In this document: piece by piece, positions 35,863 through 44,553 of the stretch
How the letters are laid out: every line of letters starts with the position of its first letter
Position numbering within the stretch: position 1 is the first letter of the stretch
NCBI RefSeq assembly: GCF_007991335.1
Contig: NZ_BJYD01000001.1
Location: forward strand, 1-64,000
Direction of reading: 5' to 3'
Length of the DNA: 64,000 nucleotides
Origin: Halobacillus faecis
GTDB taxonomy: Bacteria; Bacillota; Bacilli; Bacillales; Halobacillaceae
Position numbers and translations under genes: made by a program
The notes under the pieces: model-generated
Database searches by the model: none
What the model was told of the DNA's origin: nothing
The model's input: only the letters and a program-made list of their open reading frames with translations

Positions 35863-37035
35863 TTACATAGAATTGAATTTCTTTTGATTGTGGATTAATT
35901 GTAAGGCTTTTGCTAACACTTTTTTGTTTTTTTCCGTTATTTCTTCCCGGCGTGGGATTGGCTTGAATGCATCAGATGGATCATGCCATGTTTCTATCAG
36001 ATTAACCGGAGATTCCTTCTGCCATTTTTGAACCCACTCTACTGGTAAGGAACCTTGAAAAGGGGTTTGATCGTTCATCACTTTCCAAATTTGTGCCCAA
36101 GCACGTGGGACCACTCTCCAAATGTCATAACCGCCCCCACCGAGAGCAATCCATTTACCTTCACAATATTCGTGAGCGAGTTCATGAGCCAATTTAGGAA
36201 TAGCTTCGTAAATTTTCATTGTGGAGCACAAATGAGTTAAAGGGTCAAAATGGTGGGCATCCGCCCCATTTTGTGTGACAATGACATCCGGTTTAAAGAA
36301 ATCGACAATTTCCCTGAAAGCGGATTCATAAACGTTTAAAAAAGATTCATCTTCCGTAAAAGCATCGATTGGTATATTGAAAGAATAGCCGTAGCCTTCT
36401 TTCAATCCACGTTCATTTACGTTTCCCGTGCCGGGAAAGAGGTATCGTCCTGTTTCATGAATGGAAAAAGTGCATACGTTCGGGTCATCATAAAAAGCCC
36501 ACTGAACACCATCTCCATGGTGCGCATCGGTATCTACATACAGGACTTTAGCTTTGTACTTTTCTCGTATATATTTTATTCCTACGGCACCATCGTTATA
36601 GATGCAAAATCCAGAGGCTTTACGTTCAAAACCGTGATGCAAGCCCCCGCCAAGGTTCAATGCGTGCTTCACGTTTCCTTCCATGACTGCATCAATTGCC
36701 GATAATGTACTCCCGACGAGTAACTGAGATGCTTTATGCATGCCTTTAAAAATCGGAGTGTCTTCGGTGCCTATCCCGTACTCCATACCTTCATCTTCTG
36801 TCAATAACCCTTGCCCAGCTTTCTTGACAGCTTCGATATACTTTTTACTATGCGCGAGCGACAACTCCTCTTCTGTAGCCAAACGTGGAGCTATCATATC
36901 CTTTTCAGATAACGCACCTGCAGCTTCTAACAATTCTTTGGTCATCACCACACGCATTTGATTGAAAGGATGATCCTCACGAAAACGGTACGTCGTAAAA
37001 TCATCGGAGTAGACGAATCCAGCATGACACGTCAT
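35863..37035 (-). CDS. acuC: Acetoin utilisation protein AcuC (class I/II histone-deacetylase fold)
   Basis: This 390-residue zinc-dependent protein deacetylase in B. subtilis removes acetyl groups from acetyl-CoA synthetase. The metal/catalytic segments are present: LNLGGGLHHGFERKASGFCIYN (in pieces), with the His pair, and VDTDAHHGDGVQWAFYDD with zinc ligands Asp and His; NGADAHHFDPL carries a further one. The start is the ATG at 37035, overlapping the acuB stop (ATGA); a TTG at 37062 is less likely. Third gene of the acuABC operon. Confidence 0.93.
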   Translation of the reverse strand: MTCHAGFVYSDDFTTYRFREDHPFNQMRVVMTKELLEAAGALSEKDMIAPRLATEEELSLAHSKKYIEAVKKAGQGLLTEDEGMEYGIGTEDTPIFKGMHKASQLLVGSTLSAIDAVMEGNVKHALNLGGGLHHGFERKASGFCIYNDGAVGIKYIREKYKAKVLYVDTDAHHGDGVQWAFYDDPNVCTFSIHETGRYLFPGTGNVNERGLKEGYGYSFNIPIDAFTEDESFLNVYESAFREIVDFFKPDVIVTQNGADAHHFDPLTHLCSTMKIYEAIPKLAHELAHEYCEGKWIALGGGGYDIWRVVPRAWAQIWKVMNDQTPFQGSLPVEWVQKWQKESPVNLIETWHDPSDAFKPIPRREEITEKNKKVLAKALQLIHNQKKFNSM

Positions 37036-37679
37036 GTTGGAATCCCTGGCATTTGAGGCCAAAGAACTTCGTAGCCTTCAGATTTTAAGTCTTCGATCGT
37101 AGGCAAGGGATTCATAGTTTGAATTCTTACAACAATGATTTTGTATTTAGGATCAGGTTTATAAGGATAAATGAGGACTGAGCTGATATTTACTTTTCTT
37201 TTACCGAATACTTGAGTGACTTGTGGGAGTATGCCTGGTTTGTTGATTACTTTCACTTCAATTTGTGAACTTTGGACGTGTGTACCCGTCAGTTGAATGA
37301 GCGTGTACAACATGTCTTTTTCTGTTATGATTCCGACCAGTTTTTCATCTCGAGTCACGGGTACACAGGCAATTTCCTGCTCATAAAAGATTGATGCCAC
37401 TTCCTCTACAAAATCCAGAGGATGAACCGTTGTCACAGGAGAGGTCATAATGGAGCGAATCGGGTTTTTCAGCTCTTCATAATTGGTTTCTTTTTCAAAG
37501 GTTGAAGGACTTGCATCTCTGACATCGCGATCAGAGACGATACCAATGACTTCATTTTCTTCGTTGATAATCGGGATATGGCGAATATGATGTTCATGAA
37601 GGAGTTTCAGTGCTTTCTCAATGGTTTCTTCAGGTGAAAGTGTAATGACTTTCTCTTTCATGATTTCTTCCACTAACAT
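37032..37679 (-). CDS. acuB: Acetoin utilisation protein AcuB (CBS-ACT protein)
   Basis: This 215-residue protein has two CBS domains (about 1-60 and 75-130, each ending in a VIGIVSDRDV or LVGIITEKDM strand), which bind adenine nucleotides, and a C-terminal ACT-like part (about 138-215, EVKVINKPGILPQV). It is the middle gene of acuABC. Its exact role is unknown; CBS pairs suggest energy-state sensing, which is an inference. The site is GAGGAGG. It starts 4 bases after the acuA stop and overlaps acuC. Confidence 0.92.
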   Translation of the reverse strand: MLVEEIMKEKVITLSPEETIEKALKLLHEHHIRHIPIINEENEVIGIVSDRDVRDASPSTFEKETNYEELKNPIRSIMTSPVTTVHPLDFVEEVASIFYEQEIACVPVTRDEKLVGIITEKDMLYTLIQLTGTHVQSSQIEVKVINKPGILPQVTQVFGKRKVNISSVLIYPYKPDPKYKIIVVRIQTMNPLPTIEDLKSEGYEVLWPQMPGIPT

Positions 37680-37683
37680 ATGA

Positions 37684-38328
37684 CTACCTCCTCATTCGGT
37701 ATTGGTGTCTTGTTAAAAACCTTAATTTATCAAATTGTTCAACAGAAGACTCGGAAACATGGCGTCCTATTTTCACCATCAAGCAGTTTGCAGGGTGGGA
37801 AATGATTTCTGGATCATCGGTTGGAGAGGGAGTAAGTCCACCTGCTGCCATCATTTTTTCCATGACTTTTCGATAATCCCAAATGTTCAGCCCTGTTCCT
37901 TTGAGATCCCAGTGCCAATAATATTCGGTTGAGATGATGATGTAGTTCTCCATATACTCATCCATCATAGAGACTTTCAATAGTCGAGAACCAATCCGAT
38001 AGCCACGAAACTTGGGGATGACTTCAATTGCTCCAAGCTCTATGAGGTCCTCCATGTTTCCTTCTGACCAACGTTCTAGAGGGTCTGGGTGGAGATAAGT
38101 TACATACCCGACGATTTCTTCATTGTGCCTTGCAATAATAATGCGTCCTTCTTCAAAGTCTGCAATTCCTTTAATGGCCTCGAATTGTTTTTCTGAAGGG
38201 CGGAAGGCAGTTAAACCTTCATTGAATGTGTACTTCTCAAGATCATTAGAGGGCAATGGACCTTCTACGATGACAGGTCCATGTTCTGTGTCAAATGCCT
38301 CGTAATGATACGTCTTTTCATGATTCAT
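37684..38328 (-). CDS. acuA: Protein acetyltransferase AcuA (GNAT family)
   Basis: This 214-residue acetyltransferase in B. subtilis acetylates and inactivates acetyl-CoA synthetase AcsA. The GNAT core (about 35-140) includes ELGAIEVIPKFRGYRIGSRLL, where the RGYRIG loop binds acetyl-CoA pyrophosphate. First gene of acuABC, with an AGGTGGTG site. Its substrate gene acsA, normally divergent beside it in B. subtilis, is not here; a penicillin-binding protein gene takes that place. A TATAAT is seen upstream (38385-38390 on the minus strand) but its -35 is weak. Confidence 0.92.
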   Translation of the reverse strand: MNHEKTYHYEAFDTEHGPVIVEGPLPSNDLEKYTFNEGLTAFRPSEKQFEAIKGIADFEEGRIIIARHNEEIVGYVTYLHPDPLERWSEGNMEDLIELGAIEVIPKFRGYRIGSRLLKVSMMDEYMENYIIISTEYYWHWDLKGTGLNIWDYRKVMEKMMAAGGLTPSPTDDPEIISHPANCLMVKIGRHVSESSVEQFDKLRFLTRHQYRMRR

Positions 38329-38416
38329 TCAGCCACCACCTGTCATAGATTGATAGATTATTTTACTAATTTCCTCCATTATACATGAAACCCTGCTTGT
38401 TTTTCATGATGAATAC

Positions 38417-38448
38417 AAAAATCCGACCGGCAAGCCGATCGGATTTTT
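38417..38448 (-). terminator. Terminator of the penicillin-binding protein gene
   Basis: A stem aaaaatccgaccggc/gccgatcggattttt with one mismatch and a 2-base loop, T-rich on both sides, just past the minus-strand gene end. Confidence 0.88.
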
Positions 38449-38464
38449 CCTTTAATGTTCAATT

Positions 38465-41400
38465 TTATTGAGAGTCTGCTTCAGAATCACTTTCTCCTGA
38501 ATCATTACCTGAATCATTACCTGAATCATTACCTGAACCATCTCCAGAGCTTTCTCCGTCAGAATCTCCTCCAGAGTTGTCGCCTCCGGTTTCACTGTCT
38601 CCGGAATCATTGTTCTCTGATTCGTCATCCTCATCTGAACTTCCATCATCAGATTCATTCTCACCAGAGTCATTTTCGTCTGAATCATTAGAGTTCCCAT
38701 TCCCATTATCGGAAGAGTCATTTCCTGAATCAGAATTGTCGGAAGAGGTTTCTTCATCATCCGACGGTTCTGGTGCGCCAGGATTCCCTACGGTCGTCGT
38801 TCCGGATAATCCTGAAGATTGACCGAAGTAATCGACGGCTCTTACAGCATAAATTCCGCTTCCTCCTGAGAAGCCGAGGGAATTGTCTGTCGTATTTCCA
38901 ATAAACGAGAAGGAGCCACCCGGAGTAGAAGCGCGATAGACGCGGTATCCTACAACATCGCTACTGGAGGATGGTGTCCAGGAAATAGCCGATCCACTAG
39001 CACTTACGGAACTTGGTGCAGCCGGTGCCTTTCCATCGTTATCGATAGAAGAAGCCGTGGATCCGATACTTTCTGTAGAAGGGAGAGCCACTTTAGACCA
39101 TGCGCCTGAATTCGGTAAGAGTTCTTTTAATACTTCAGAACTTGTATATCCATTTTCTTCTAAGAATTCAGGGCTGAGTGTAACTCCGCCACCATCAATA
39201 ATAAATTCACCAGGTGTGTTTGGACCTGCTACAACCAGTTGATCTTTGACACGTACAAAATCACCGCTGATCAAGCTGTCATCTACTTCTGTTGGTGCAT
39301 AGTCGGCATCGTACAGATCGCTTTCCACAAGACCTACAGAAGAACATAGATCCGATGCCAGTAATCCTGATGTTGCACAATAAGATCGTGTAACTAAACC
39401 ACCTGGGCTTTGGAAGTCATTATCTGGAACCATCAACTCTGGTCGGAGTTCAGATACGGCATTGACGACGTCTGCCCATAAGCCCTGTGTCCGAGAGTTG
39501 TAATTCAAGTGCTGCATGTTTCCTTCCGCAAAACCTGTCCACATTCCAACCGTGACGTTAGGGTTTGTCGCGACAAACCAGGAGTCTCGGGTTGATTGGG
39601 AAGTTCCGGTTTTTCCGGCCCAGTCCACGCCTCGGTTATAAAGCATGCCACGAATTCTGGATCCTGTTCCATATTCCAGTACATCACGCATGACATCGAT
39701 CGTTAGGTAAGCAGCCTGTGGGCTATAAACATCTGTTTCTTCCACTTCATGTTCATAGATGGTTTCTCCATCTTTAGTTTCGATTTTTTCAATCATATAC
39801 GCATCCACGAATTTACCCATGTTTCCGAAGGTAGCATAGGCGTTCACATTTTGTTCTACTGTTATTCCTTTAGTGAGACCTCCAAGGGCCATTGATTCAG
39901 CCTCATAATCATTATATACCTGGCCGTTTATCGTTACATTTTTTAATAAGTTGTCTTCCATACCCATCTTCTCAAGGTATTTTTCAACTGGGTTTTTATT
40001 TTTAATTTTGTTATATTGCTTTACTGCTGGAACGTTGTAAGATTGCGCTAGCGCATACCGGGCCGATACAAAACCACGGTGGTTTCTGGAGAAGTTTCTT
40101 ACTTCTTTATATGGTGGTGCTTGATAGTTGTAAGGAACATCTGCGATGACTGAGCCTGGTTGGGCTTCTCCCATGTCAAAGCTTGGGCCATAAACTAGTA
40201 GTGGTTTCATCGTACTACCATTTGAACGGTCAGCCTGAGTTGCGTGGTTCATGTTTTCTAGCTCGAAATCATAGCCGCCGATAAATCCATAAATCTTACC
40301 TGTCGAGTTTTCGATGATTATACTCCCTAATTGGAGAGGAATCTCTTCTTTTTCTTTTTGTCCATCGCTGTCAAAGACCGTTTTTTGACCCCATGGCCAA
40401 TTCCTTTCCGTATAGGTATCTCTCACTTTCTGCATAGCGTCATAGACCTCTTTATCTAGTGTCGTATGAATCTGGTATCCGCCGGAAGAAAGTTCGCGCT
40501 CGGCCATGGTGTCGTATTCCTCCGTTAGAGCCTCATCTTCTGCAAGGTCTTCTTCAGTATGACCGTTTTCTTTCATTAAGTGCTCTTTTATGAGTGCTTT
40601 CGCTCTGCCTTGGACTTCCTGGTTAATCGCAGGGTATGTCCCTAGCACAGTAGCCTTTGGATCGGTTAACGTGTCTTCATTAATCTCGAACTTCATTGCT
40701 TCATCATACTCTGCCTGGGTGATGTACCCAGCCTCGTGCATACGTTCCAGAACTTCGTGCATGCGGTCGATTCCCGCTTCCAGGTTTTCTGGTTCTTTGA
40801 TCGTTCCGTCATTATAAAAAGGAGTGTAGCCAAACGGAGACTGAGGTAAGCCTGCAATATAAGCGGATTGAGCCAATGTTAAGTCTTTGGCATCTACACC
40901 AAAAATACCTTGAGCGGCTGTTTGTACGCCTGCCACATTTTGTCCATTCGCATTTCGACCGAAAGGTACAATGTTTAAGTAGGCTTCCAATATCTCATCT
41001 TTATCAAGGAAACGCTCAATTCTCAATGCCAGCAGCATTTCCTTGGCTTTACGTTCAAACGACACTTCGTTTGTTAGAATCTGGTTTTTGACCAGCTGCT
41101 GGGTCAATGTACTTCCACCTGTTTTTACAGAGGAGTTGGTTACTTCTTGAACGACTGCTCGCATAACCGCTTTTGGAACCACGCCTTTGTGTTCCCCGAA
41201 ATACTCATCCTCTGTCGCAATTACAGCATTTCTCAAATCTTCACTGATTTGATCCAGTTGGACTTCCTCACGATAGAGATCTGATCTGACGTCACCAATC
41301 TCGGTTTCTCCATCATTGAATAACATGGTCGAGGTCTCTGAATAGTTATAAATCGTTTCTTTCATTTGCTCTTCGCTTCTGACCTCTTCATCTTTCACAA

Positions 41401-41587
41401 GAGAAGCGAAATAGCCGGCGCCTACACCACCTGCGAAAAACAACCCGATAACACCGATGATGATAAAAAATAAGATGACGTTCCATACGACATCATAGGT
41501 GATCCGGCCATTTTTCTGGATGGTCCCACTCTCCCATAAAGAGCGCAAATCCAGCTTTTTTCGCCCGTTTTCCGGTTTATTAGACAT
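38465..41587 (-). CDS. Class A penicillin-binding protein with FN3 domain and acidic repeat tail
   Basis: This 1040-residue bifunctional peptidoglycan synthase has a cytosolic start, a membrane helix (about 33-55) and a GT51 glycosyltransferase with EDEYFGEHKG near 125 and TQQLVKN near 155. The transpeptidase has the active-site Ser in GSTMKP near 455, SYN near 523 and KTGTS near 657. A fibronectin type III domain (about 860-945) follows, and a tail of about 95 residues made only of Ser, Asp, Glu, Gly and Asn ends the protein. The start is the ATG at 41587 after GGAGG; the frame to 41740 is not used. It takes the acsA place beside acuABC. Confidence 0.92.
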   Translation of the reverse strand: MSNKPENGRKKLDLRSLWESGTIQKNGRITYDVVWNVILFFIIIGVIGLFFAGGVGAGYFASLVKDEEVRSEEQMKETIYNYSETSTMLFNDGETEIGDVRSDLYREEVQLDQISEDLRNAVIATEDEYFGEHKGVVPKAVMRAVVQEVTNSSVKTGGSTLTQQLVKNQILTNEVSFERKAKEMLLALRIERFLDKDEILEAYLNIVPFGRNANGQNVAGVQTAAQGIFGVDAKDLTLAQSAYIAGLPQSPFGYTPFYNDGTIKEPENLEAGIDRMHEVLERMHEAGYITQAEYDEAMKFEINEDTLTDPKATVLGTYPAINQEVQGRAKALIKEHLMKENGHTEEDLAEDEALTEEYDTMAERELSSGGYQIHTTLDKEVYDAMQKVRDTYTERNWPWGQKTVFDSDGQKEKEEIPLQLGSIIIENSTGKIYGFIGGYDFELENMNHATQADRSNGSTMKPLLVYGPSFDMGEAQPGSVIADVPYNYQAPPYKEVRNFSRNHRGFVSARYALAQSYNVPAVKQYNKIKNKNPVEKYLEKMGMEDNLLKNVTINGQVYNDYEAESMALGGLTKGITVEQNVNAYATFGNMGKFVDAYMIEKIETKDGETIYEHEVEETDVYSPQAAYLTIDVMRDVLEYGTGSRIRGMLYNRGVDWAGKTGTSQSTRDSWFVATNPNVTVGMWTGFAEGNMQHLNYNSRTQGLWADVVNAVSELRPELMVPDNDFQSPGGLVTRSYCATSGLLASDLCSSVGLVESDLYDADYAPTEVDDSLISGDFVRVKDQLVVAGPNTPGEFIIDGGGVTLSPEFLEENGYTSSEVLKELLPNSGAWSKVALPSTESIGSTASSIDNDGKAPAAPSSVSASGSAISWTPSSSSDVVGYRVYRASTPGGSFSFIGNTTDNSLGFSGGSGIYAVRAVDYFGQSSGLSGTTTVGNPGAPEPSDDEETSSDNSDSGNDSSDNGNGNSNDSDENDSGENESDDGSSDEDDESENNDSGDSETGGDNSGGDSDGESSGDGSGNDSGNDSGNDSGESDSEADSQ
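38496..38543 (-). repeat. 12-bp tandem repeat in the PBP tail
   Basis: Three exact copies of a 12-base unit (cctgaatcatta on the plus strand) and a fourth imperfect one encode repeated Ser-Gly-Asn-Asp. It is in frame, so copy number could change without a frameshift. Confidence 0.85.
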
Positions 41588-41662
41588 GATAATACCTCCT
41601 AAAAAATCCACCAATATTATAACACACCCAGGGAATATAGCATATAATTCTACCCCGGGTTT

Positions 41663-41691
41663 ATTGCTTTTTGGATTGTGTTGTGATAAAT
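41663..41691 (+). promoter_or_regulatory. Candidate promoter of tyrS
   Basis: TTGCTT, 17 bases, TAAATA just before the T-box leader. The hexamers are only fair; the position fits a leader starting near 41700. Confidence 0.45.
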
Positions 41692-41701
41692 ATATACGTA
41701 G

Positions 41702-41943
41702 GTGAATATATGTGCGTTGAAGGACTGGAGTAAAAAACAATTCCCTGTTTCAGAGAATCGGCGGTGGGTGAGAGCCGGTACACAATTGTTTTTGAATTAC
41801 GACCTGGAGCATTCTTCTGGTATGAATCAGAAGACGGTGAAATGCCGTTATCGATCGGAGTGGCACATGATACGTATGTGTGCAACAAGGGTGGTACCGC
41901 GAGACCTCGTCCCTTTTCACAGGGGGGCGAGGTCTTTTTTTGT
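41702..41943 (+). promoter_or_regulatory. Tyrosine T-box riboswitch of tyrS
   Basis: The leader senses uncharged tRNA-Tyr. The T-box sequence aagggtggtaccgcg is at 41887-41901; its TGGT pairs with the ACCA end of tRNA-Tyr. The specifier codon TAC is at 41798-41800, in the usual gaatTACgacctggagc context. The terminator is a GC-rich stem at 41903-41934, followed by eight T; antiterminator formation would disrupt it. This fills the 420-base gap between the PBP gene and tyrS. Confidence 0.93.
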
Positions 41944-42008
41944 TTTCAGAAAATTCATCTCTTAGACCTTAGCACAAGTCTACTTATAACAGATTGAGGA
42001 GTGATCCA

Positions 42009-43277
42009 ATGGATATTTTGAAGGATTTACAACAACGTGGTTTAATCAACCAGATGACAGACGAAGAAGGGTTGAAAAAGCACCTTGAAACAGATCAGGT
42101 AACGCTATACTGTGGCTTTGATCCGACTGCGGATAGTCTGCATATTGGGCATCTGCTTCCAGTACTCATGTTAAAAAGGTTCCAACAAGCAGGACACCGT
42201 CCGATTGCCCTAGTGGGTGGCGGTACAGGCATGATCGGTGATCCGAGTGGCCGTTCAAGTGAAAGGCAGTTGAACAGTGCGGAGGTCGTTCAAGGGTACA
42301 GTGAGAGTATTAAAGAACAATTGGCGAGAATTCTAAATTTTGATGAAGGTGAAAATGCAGCGGTTGCGCGAAATAACCATGAGTGGTTATCGCAAATGAC
42401 CATCATTGATTTCCTTCGGGATACTGGTAAACACTTTGGTATCAACTATATGTTGGCAAAAGATTCTGTAGAGTCCCGCATTGAGCAGGGAATCAGCTAT
42501 ACAGAGTTCTCTTACATGATTTTGCAGTCTCTTGACTTCCAGCAGTTGTATCAAAAAGAGAATTGCACCCTTCAAATCGGTGGAAGTGATCAGTGGGGGA
42601 ACATTACAGCGGGCCTTGAGCTGCTGAGACGATCTGCCGCAGGAGAAGAAGAAGTGGAAGCCTATGGTTTGACTGTTCCGTTGATTACGAAAGCTGATGG
42701 ATCGAAGTTCGGGAAGACAGCTGGTGGAGCAATCTGGCTTGATCCTGAAAAAACGTCTCCTTATGAATTCTATCAGTTCTGGATCAACGCAGATGATCGT
42801 GATGTCATCCGCTTCCTGAAGTATTTCACATTCCTGAGCTTAGAGGAAATTTCTGAACTTGAAAAAGAAGTAGAAGCCCAACCGGAAAAACGTGTGGCTC
42901 AGCGTCGTCTAGCTGAAGAAATGACAAAACTCGTCCATGATGAGGAAGCATTAAAGCAGGCGGAGCGCATTTCTGCTGCTTTATTCAGTGGAGATATAAA
43001 GGCTTTATCAGGCGCGGAAATTGAGCAAGGATTTAAAGATGTTCCAACATACAATTCCGAAGAAAAAGAACCGCAGCTGCTGGATTTACTTGTGAACGCA
43101 GGCATTTCCTCCTCTAAGCGTCAGGCGCGGGAGGATATCGGCAATGGAGCTGTTTATATTAACGGTGAACGCAATCAGGATCTTAAACATACCATTGGTG
43201 AGGAAGATCGGATTGAAGATCGCTTTACTATTATCCGTCGTGGAAAGAAAAAGTACTTCTTGATTAAGTTCCAATAA
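42009..43277 (+). CDS. tyrS: Tyrosyl-tRNA synthetase
   Basis: This 422-residue class I synthetase charges tRNA-Tyr. The HIGH motif is in DSLHIGHLLP near 48, the KMSKS-type loop reads KFGKT near 231, and the Tyr-binding YCGFDPTADS is near 35. The C-terminal S4-like RNA-binding domain (about 355-420, INAGISSSKRQARED-type) recognises the tRNA. An in-frame upstream ATG at 41994 is disfavoured, as GAGGAGTGAT lies before the ATG at 42009. Controlled by the T-box before it. Confidence 0.96.
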   Translation: MDILKDLQQRGLINQMTDEEGLKKHLETDQVTLYCGFDPTADSLHIGHLLPVLMLKRFQQAGHRPIALVGGGTGMIGDPSGRSSERQLNSAEVVQGYSESIKEQLARILNFDEGENAAVARNNHEWLSQMTIIDFLRDTGKHFGINYMLAKDSVESRIEQGISYTEFSYMILQSLDFQQLYQKENCTLQIGGSDQWGNITAGLELLRRSAAGEEEVEAYGLTVPLITKADGSKFGKTAGGAIWLDPEKTSPYEFYQFWINADDRDVIRFLKYFTFLSLEEISELEKEVEAQPEKRVAQRRLAEEMTKLVHDEEALKQAERISAALFSGDIKALSGAEIEQGFKDVPTYNSEEKEPQLLDLLVNAGISSSKRQAREDIGNGAVYINGERNQDLKHTIGEEDRIEDRFTIIRRGKKKYFLIKFQ

Positions 43278-43284
43278 CGAGGGA

Positions 43285-43318
43285 AGAGGCAGACCATTGT
43301 GGTCTGCCTCTTTGTTTA
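43285..43318 (+). terminator. Terminator after tyrS
   Basis: A 12-bp stem (agaggcagacca and its complement, loop ttg), followed by tttgttt. Confidence 0.88.
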
Positions 43319-43365
43319 ATGAAAGCAGAGGGAGAGTACTTCCTTTTCTGCACTATAGTTATAAT

Positions 43366-43415
43366 ATAAAAAAAAGCGCCTTTGAAATGTAAATAACATT
43401 CCAAAGGCGCTTTTG
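43366..43415 (-). terminator. Terminator of rpsD
   Basis: A long stem (aagcgcctttgaaatgt with aacattccaaaggcgctt, one mismatch), with a run of eight or more T on the minus strand. Confidence 0.93.
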
Positions 43416-43438
43416 TCGTGAATCTGCAAAAGCAGAAA

Positions 43439-44041
43439 TTAACGAGAGTAGAATTCAACGATAAGAGCTTCGTTGATTTCAGAAGGAAGCTCAGAACGCT
43501 CAGGGAAACGAGTGTACGTTCCTTCACGCTTGTCTTCATCGAAAGTAAGGTATTCTGGTACGAAGTTATTTACTTCGATCGCTTCTTCTACGACGTTAAG
43601 CTTTTGAGATTTTTCGCGAAGGCTGATCACTTGACCAGGAGCTACGCGGTAAGATGGGATATCAACGCGACCACCATCAACAGTAACGTGACCGTGAGTA
43701 ACTAGCTGACGAGCTTGGTTGCGCGTACGAGCTAGACCTAGACGGTAAACAAGGTTATCCAAACGGGATTCAAGAAGGATCATGAAGTTTTCACCGTGGA
43801 TTCCTTTCATGTTACCCGCTTCTTCAAACAAGCGACGGAATTGACGCTCAGTCAAACCGTACATGAAACGAAGCTTCTGCTTCTCTTGTAGTTGAAGACC
43901 GAATTCGGATAGTTTTTTACGTTGGTTTGGACCATGTTGTCCAGGAGCGTAAGGGCGCTTTTCAAGCTCCTTACCAGTTCCGCTTAAAGAAATACCATAA
44001 CGACGTGATTTTTTCCAGGTTGGACCTGTATAACGTGCCAT
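43439..44041 (-). CDS. rpsD: 30S ribosomal protein S4
   Basis: This 200-residue primary assembly protein of the small subunit binds the 5' domain of 16S r[24 protein letters not shown] and PYAPGQHG are the classic S4 start, and the S4 RNA-binding domain covers about 92-155 with [30 protein letters not shown] precedes the ATG. It is a monocistronic gene away from the alpha operon, as in B. subtilis, where S4 represses its own leader. Confidence 0.97.
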   Translation of the reverse strand: MARYTGPTWKKSRRYGISLSGTGKELEKRPYAPGQHGPNQRKKLSEFGLQLQEKQKLRFMYGLTERQFRRLFEEAGNMKGIHGENFMILLESRLDNLVYRLGLARTRNQARQLVTHGHVTVDGGRVDIPSYRVAPGQVISLREKSQKLNVVEEAIEVNNFVPEYLTFDEDKREGTYTRFPERSELPSEINEALIVEFYSR

Positions 44042-44222
44042 AGGAATTTCCTCCTTTTTATTTTATTTTGCATAAAATAAAAACAGTGTGTCCCTTCGAT
44101 CATTGCTCATTATGTTTTCATGCACCTTCGCCCCAGCAGCAGAGAGTTACACGATGCACCTCATAACGAGGAACAAAATGATGACAATGGTGGTTCACAT
44201 AGGCTGCCATTTATTTTACACA
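44042..44222 (-). promoter_or_regulatory. Candidate S4 autoregulatory leader of rpsD
   Basis: About 180 bases of structured leader separate the promoter from rpsD. B. subtilis rpsD has a similar long leader to which S4 binds. Here I see GC-rich paired pieces (for example gctgctggggcgaagg) but did not fold it, so the S4 site is inferred from position and length. Confidence 0.5.
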
Positions 44223-44228
44223 ACGAAC

Positions 44229-44257
44229 ATTGTAATCCTATTAGGAATAGAAGTCAA
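44229..44257 (-). promoter_or_regulatory. Strong promoter of rpsD
   Basis: On the minus strand TTGACT (44252-44257), 17 bases, TACAAT (44229-44234). Each hexamer is one base from consensus, with ideal spacing. Confidence 0.8.
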
Positions 44258-44553
44258 GGGGGTTGGAATGAAAAATGGGGAAAAGCACTGGCTGAGAGGA
44301 TAATGAATAACCCATCCATTTTTCCAGTAACCTCCTCTGTCTATGTAAGAGTTCTCTAAGGCATTGTAAGAATGCTTCAATCCGAAAACGAAGCAGGGAG
44401 CACAAGAATATGGTTCCGAACAATACAGTAATAGAATGATATAATAGTGAACAGTTAATAAAGATATATTTTTACATATTAATGGTCGTTTTTGTGATTA
44501 AAGTAATGGTACAATATACTCAAATCGTTTGTTAGGGAAGATAGGTGAGTCGA
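44258..44553. other. Non-coding gap between rpsD promoter and dgcP
   Basis: No supported gene. It holds an extended -10 (TGG-TACAAT, ending at 44515) that probably serves dgcP, and another TATAAT at 44440-44445 without a good -35. Confidence 0.5.

Noticed and set aside
38496-38543. Short regular repeats resembling a CRISPR start
   Set aside because: The unit is 12 bases with no spacers and is in frame in the PBP; it is a tandem coding repeat.
38455-38822. Long open frames on all strands in the PBP tail
   Set aside because: The biased low-complexity codons leave several frames open; only the PBP frame is joined to a real domain.
41588-41740. N-terminal extension of the PBP to 41740
   Set aside because: It overlaps the tyrS promoter region and has no site; GGAGG before the ATG at 41587 decides the start.
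43264-43539. A 91-residue minus-strand frame across the tyrS end and rpsD terminator
   Set aside because: It spans two terminators and overlaps rpsD; chance.
44088-44359. Two overlapping plus-strand open frames in the rpsD leader and promoter region
   Set aside because: They lie opposite the rpsD leader and promoter, lack binding sites and have no recognisable sequence.
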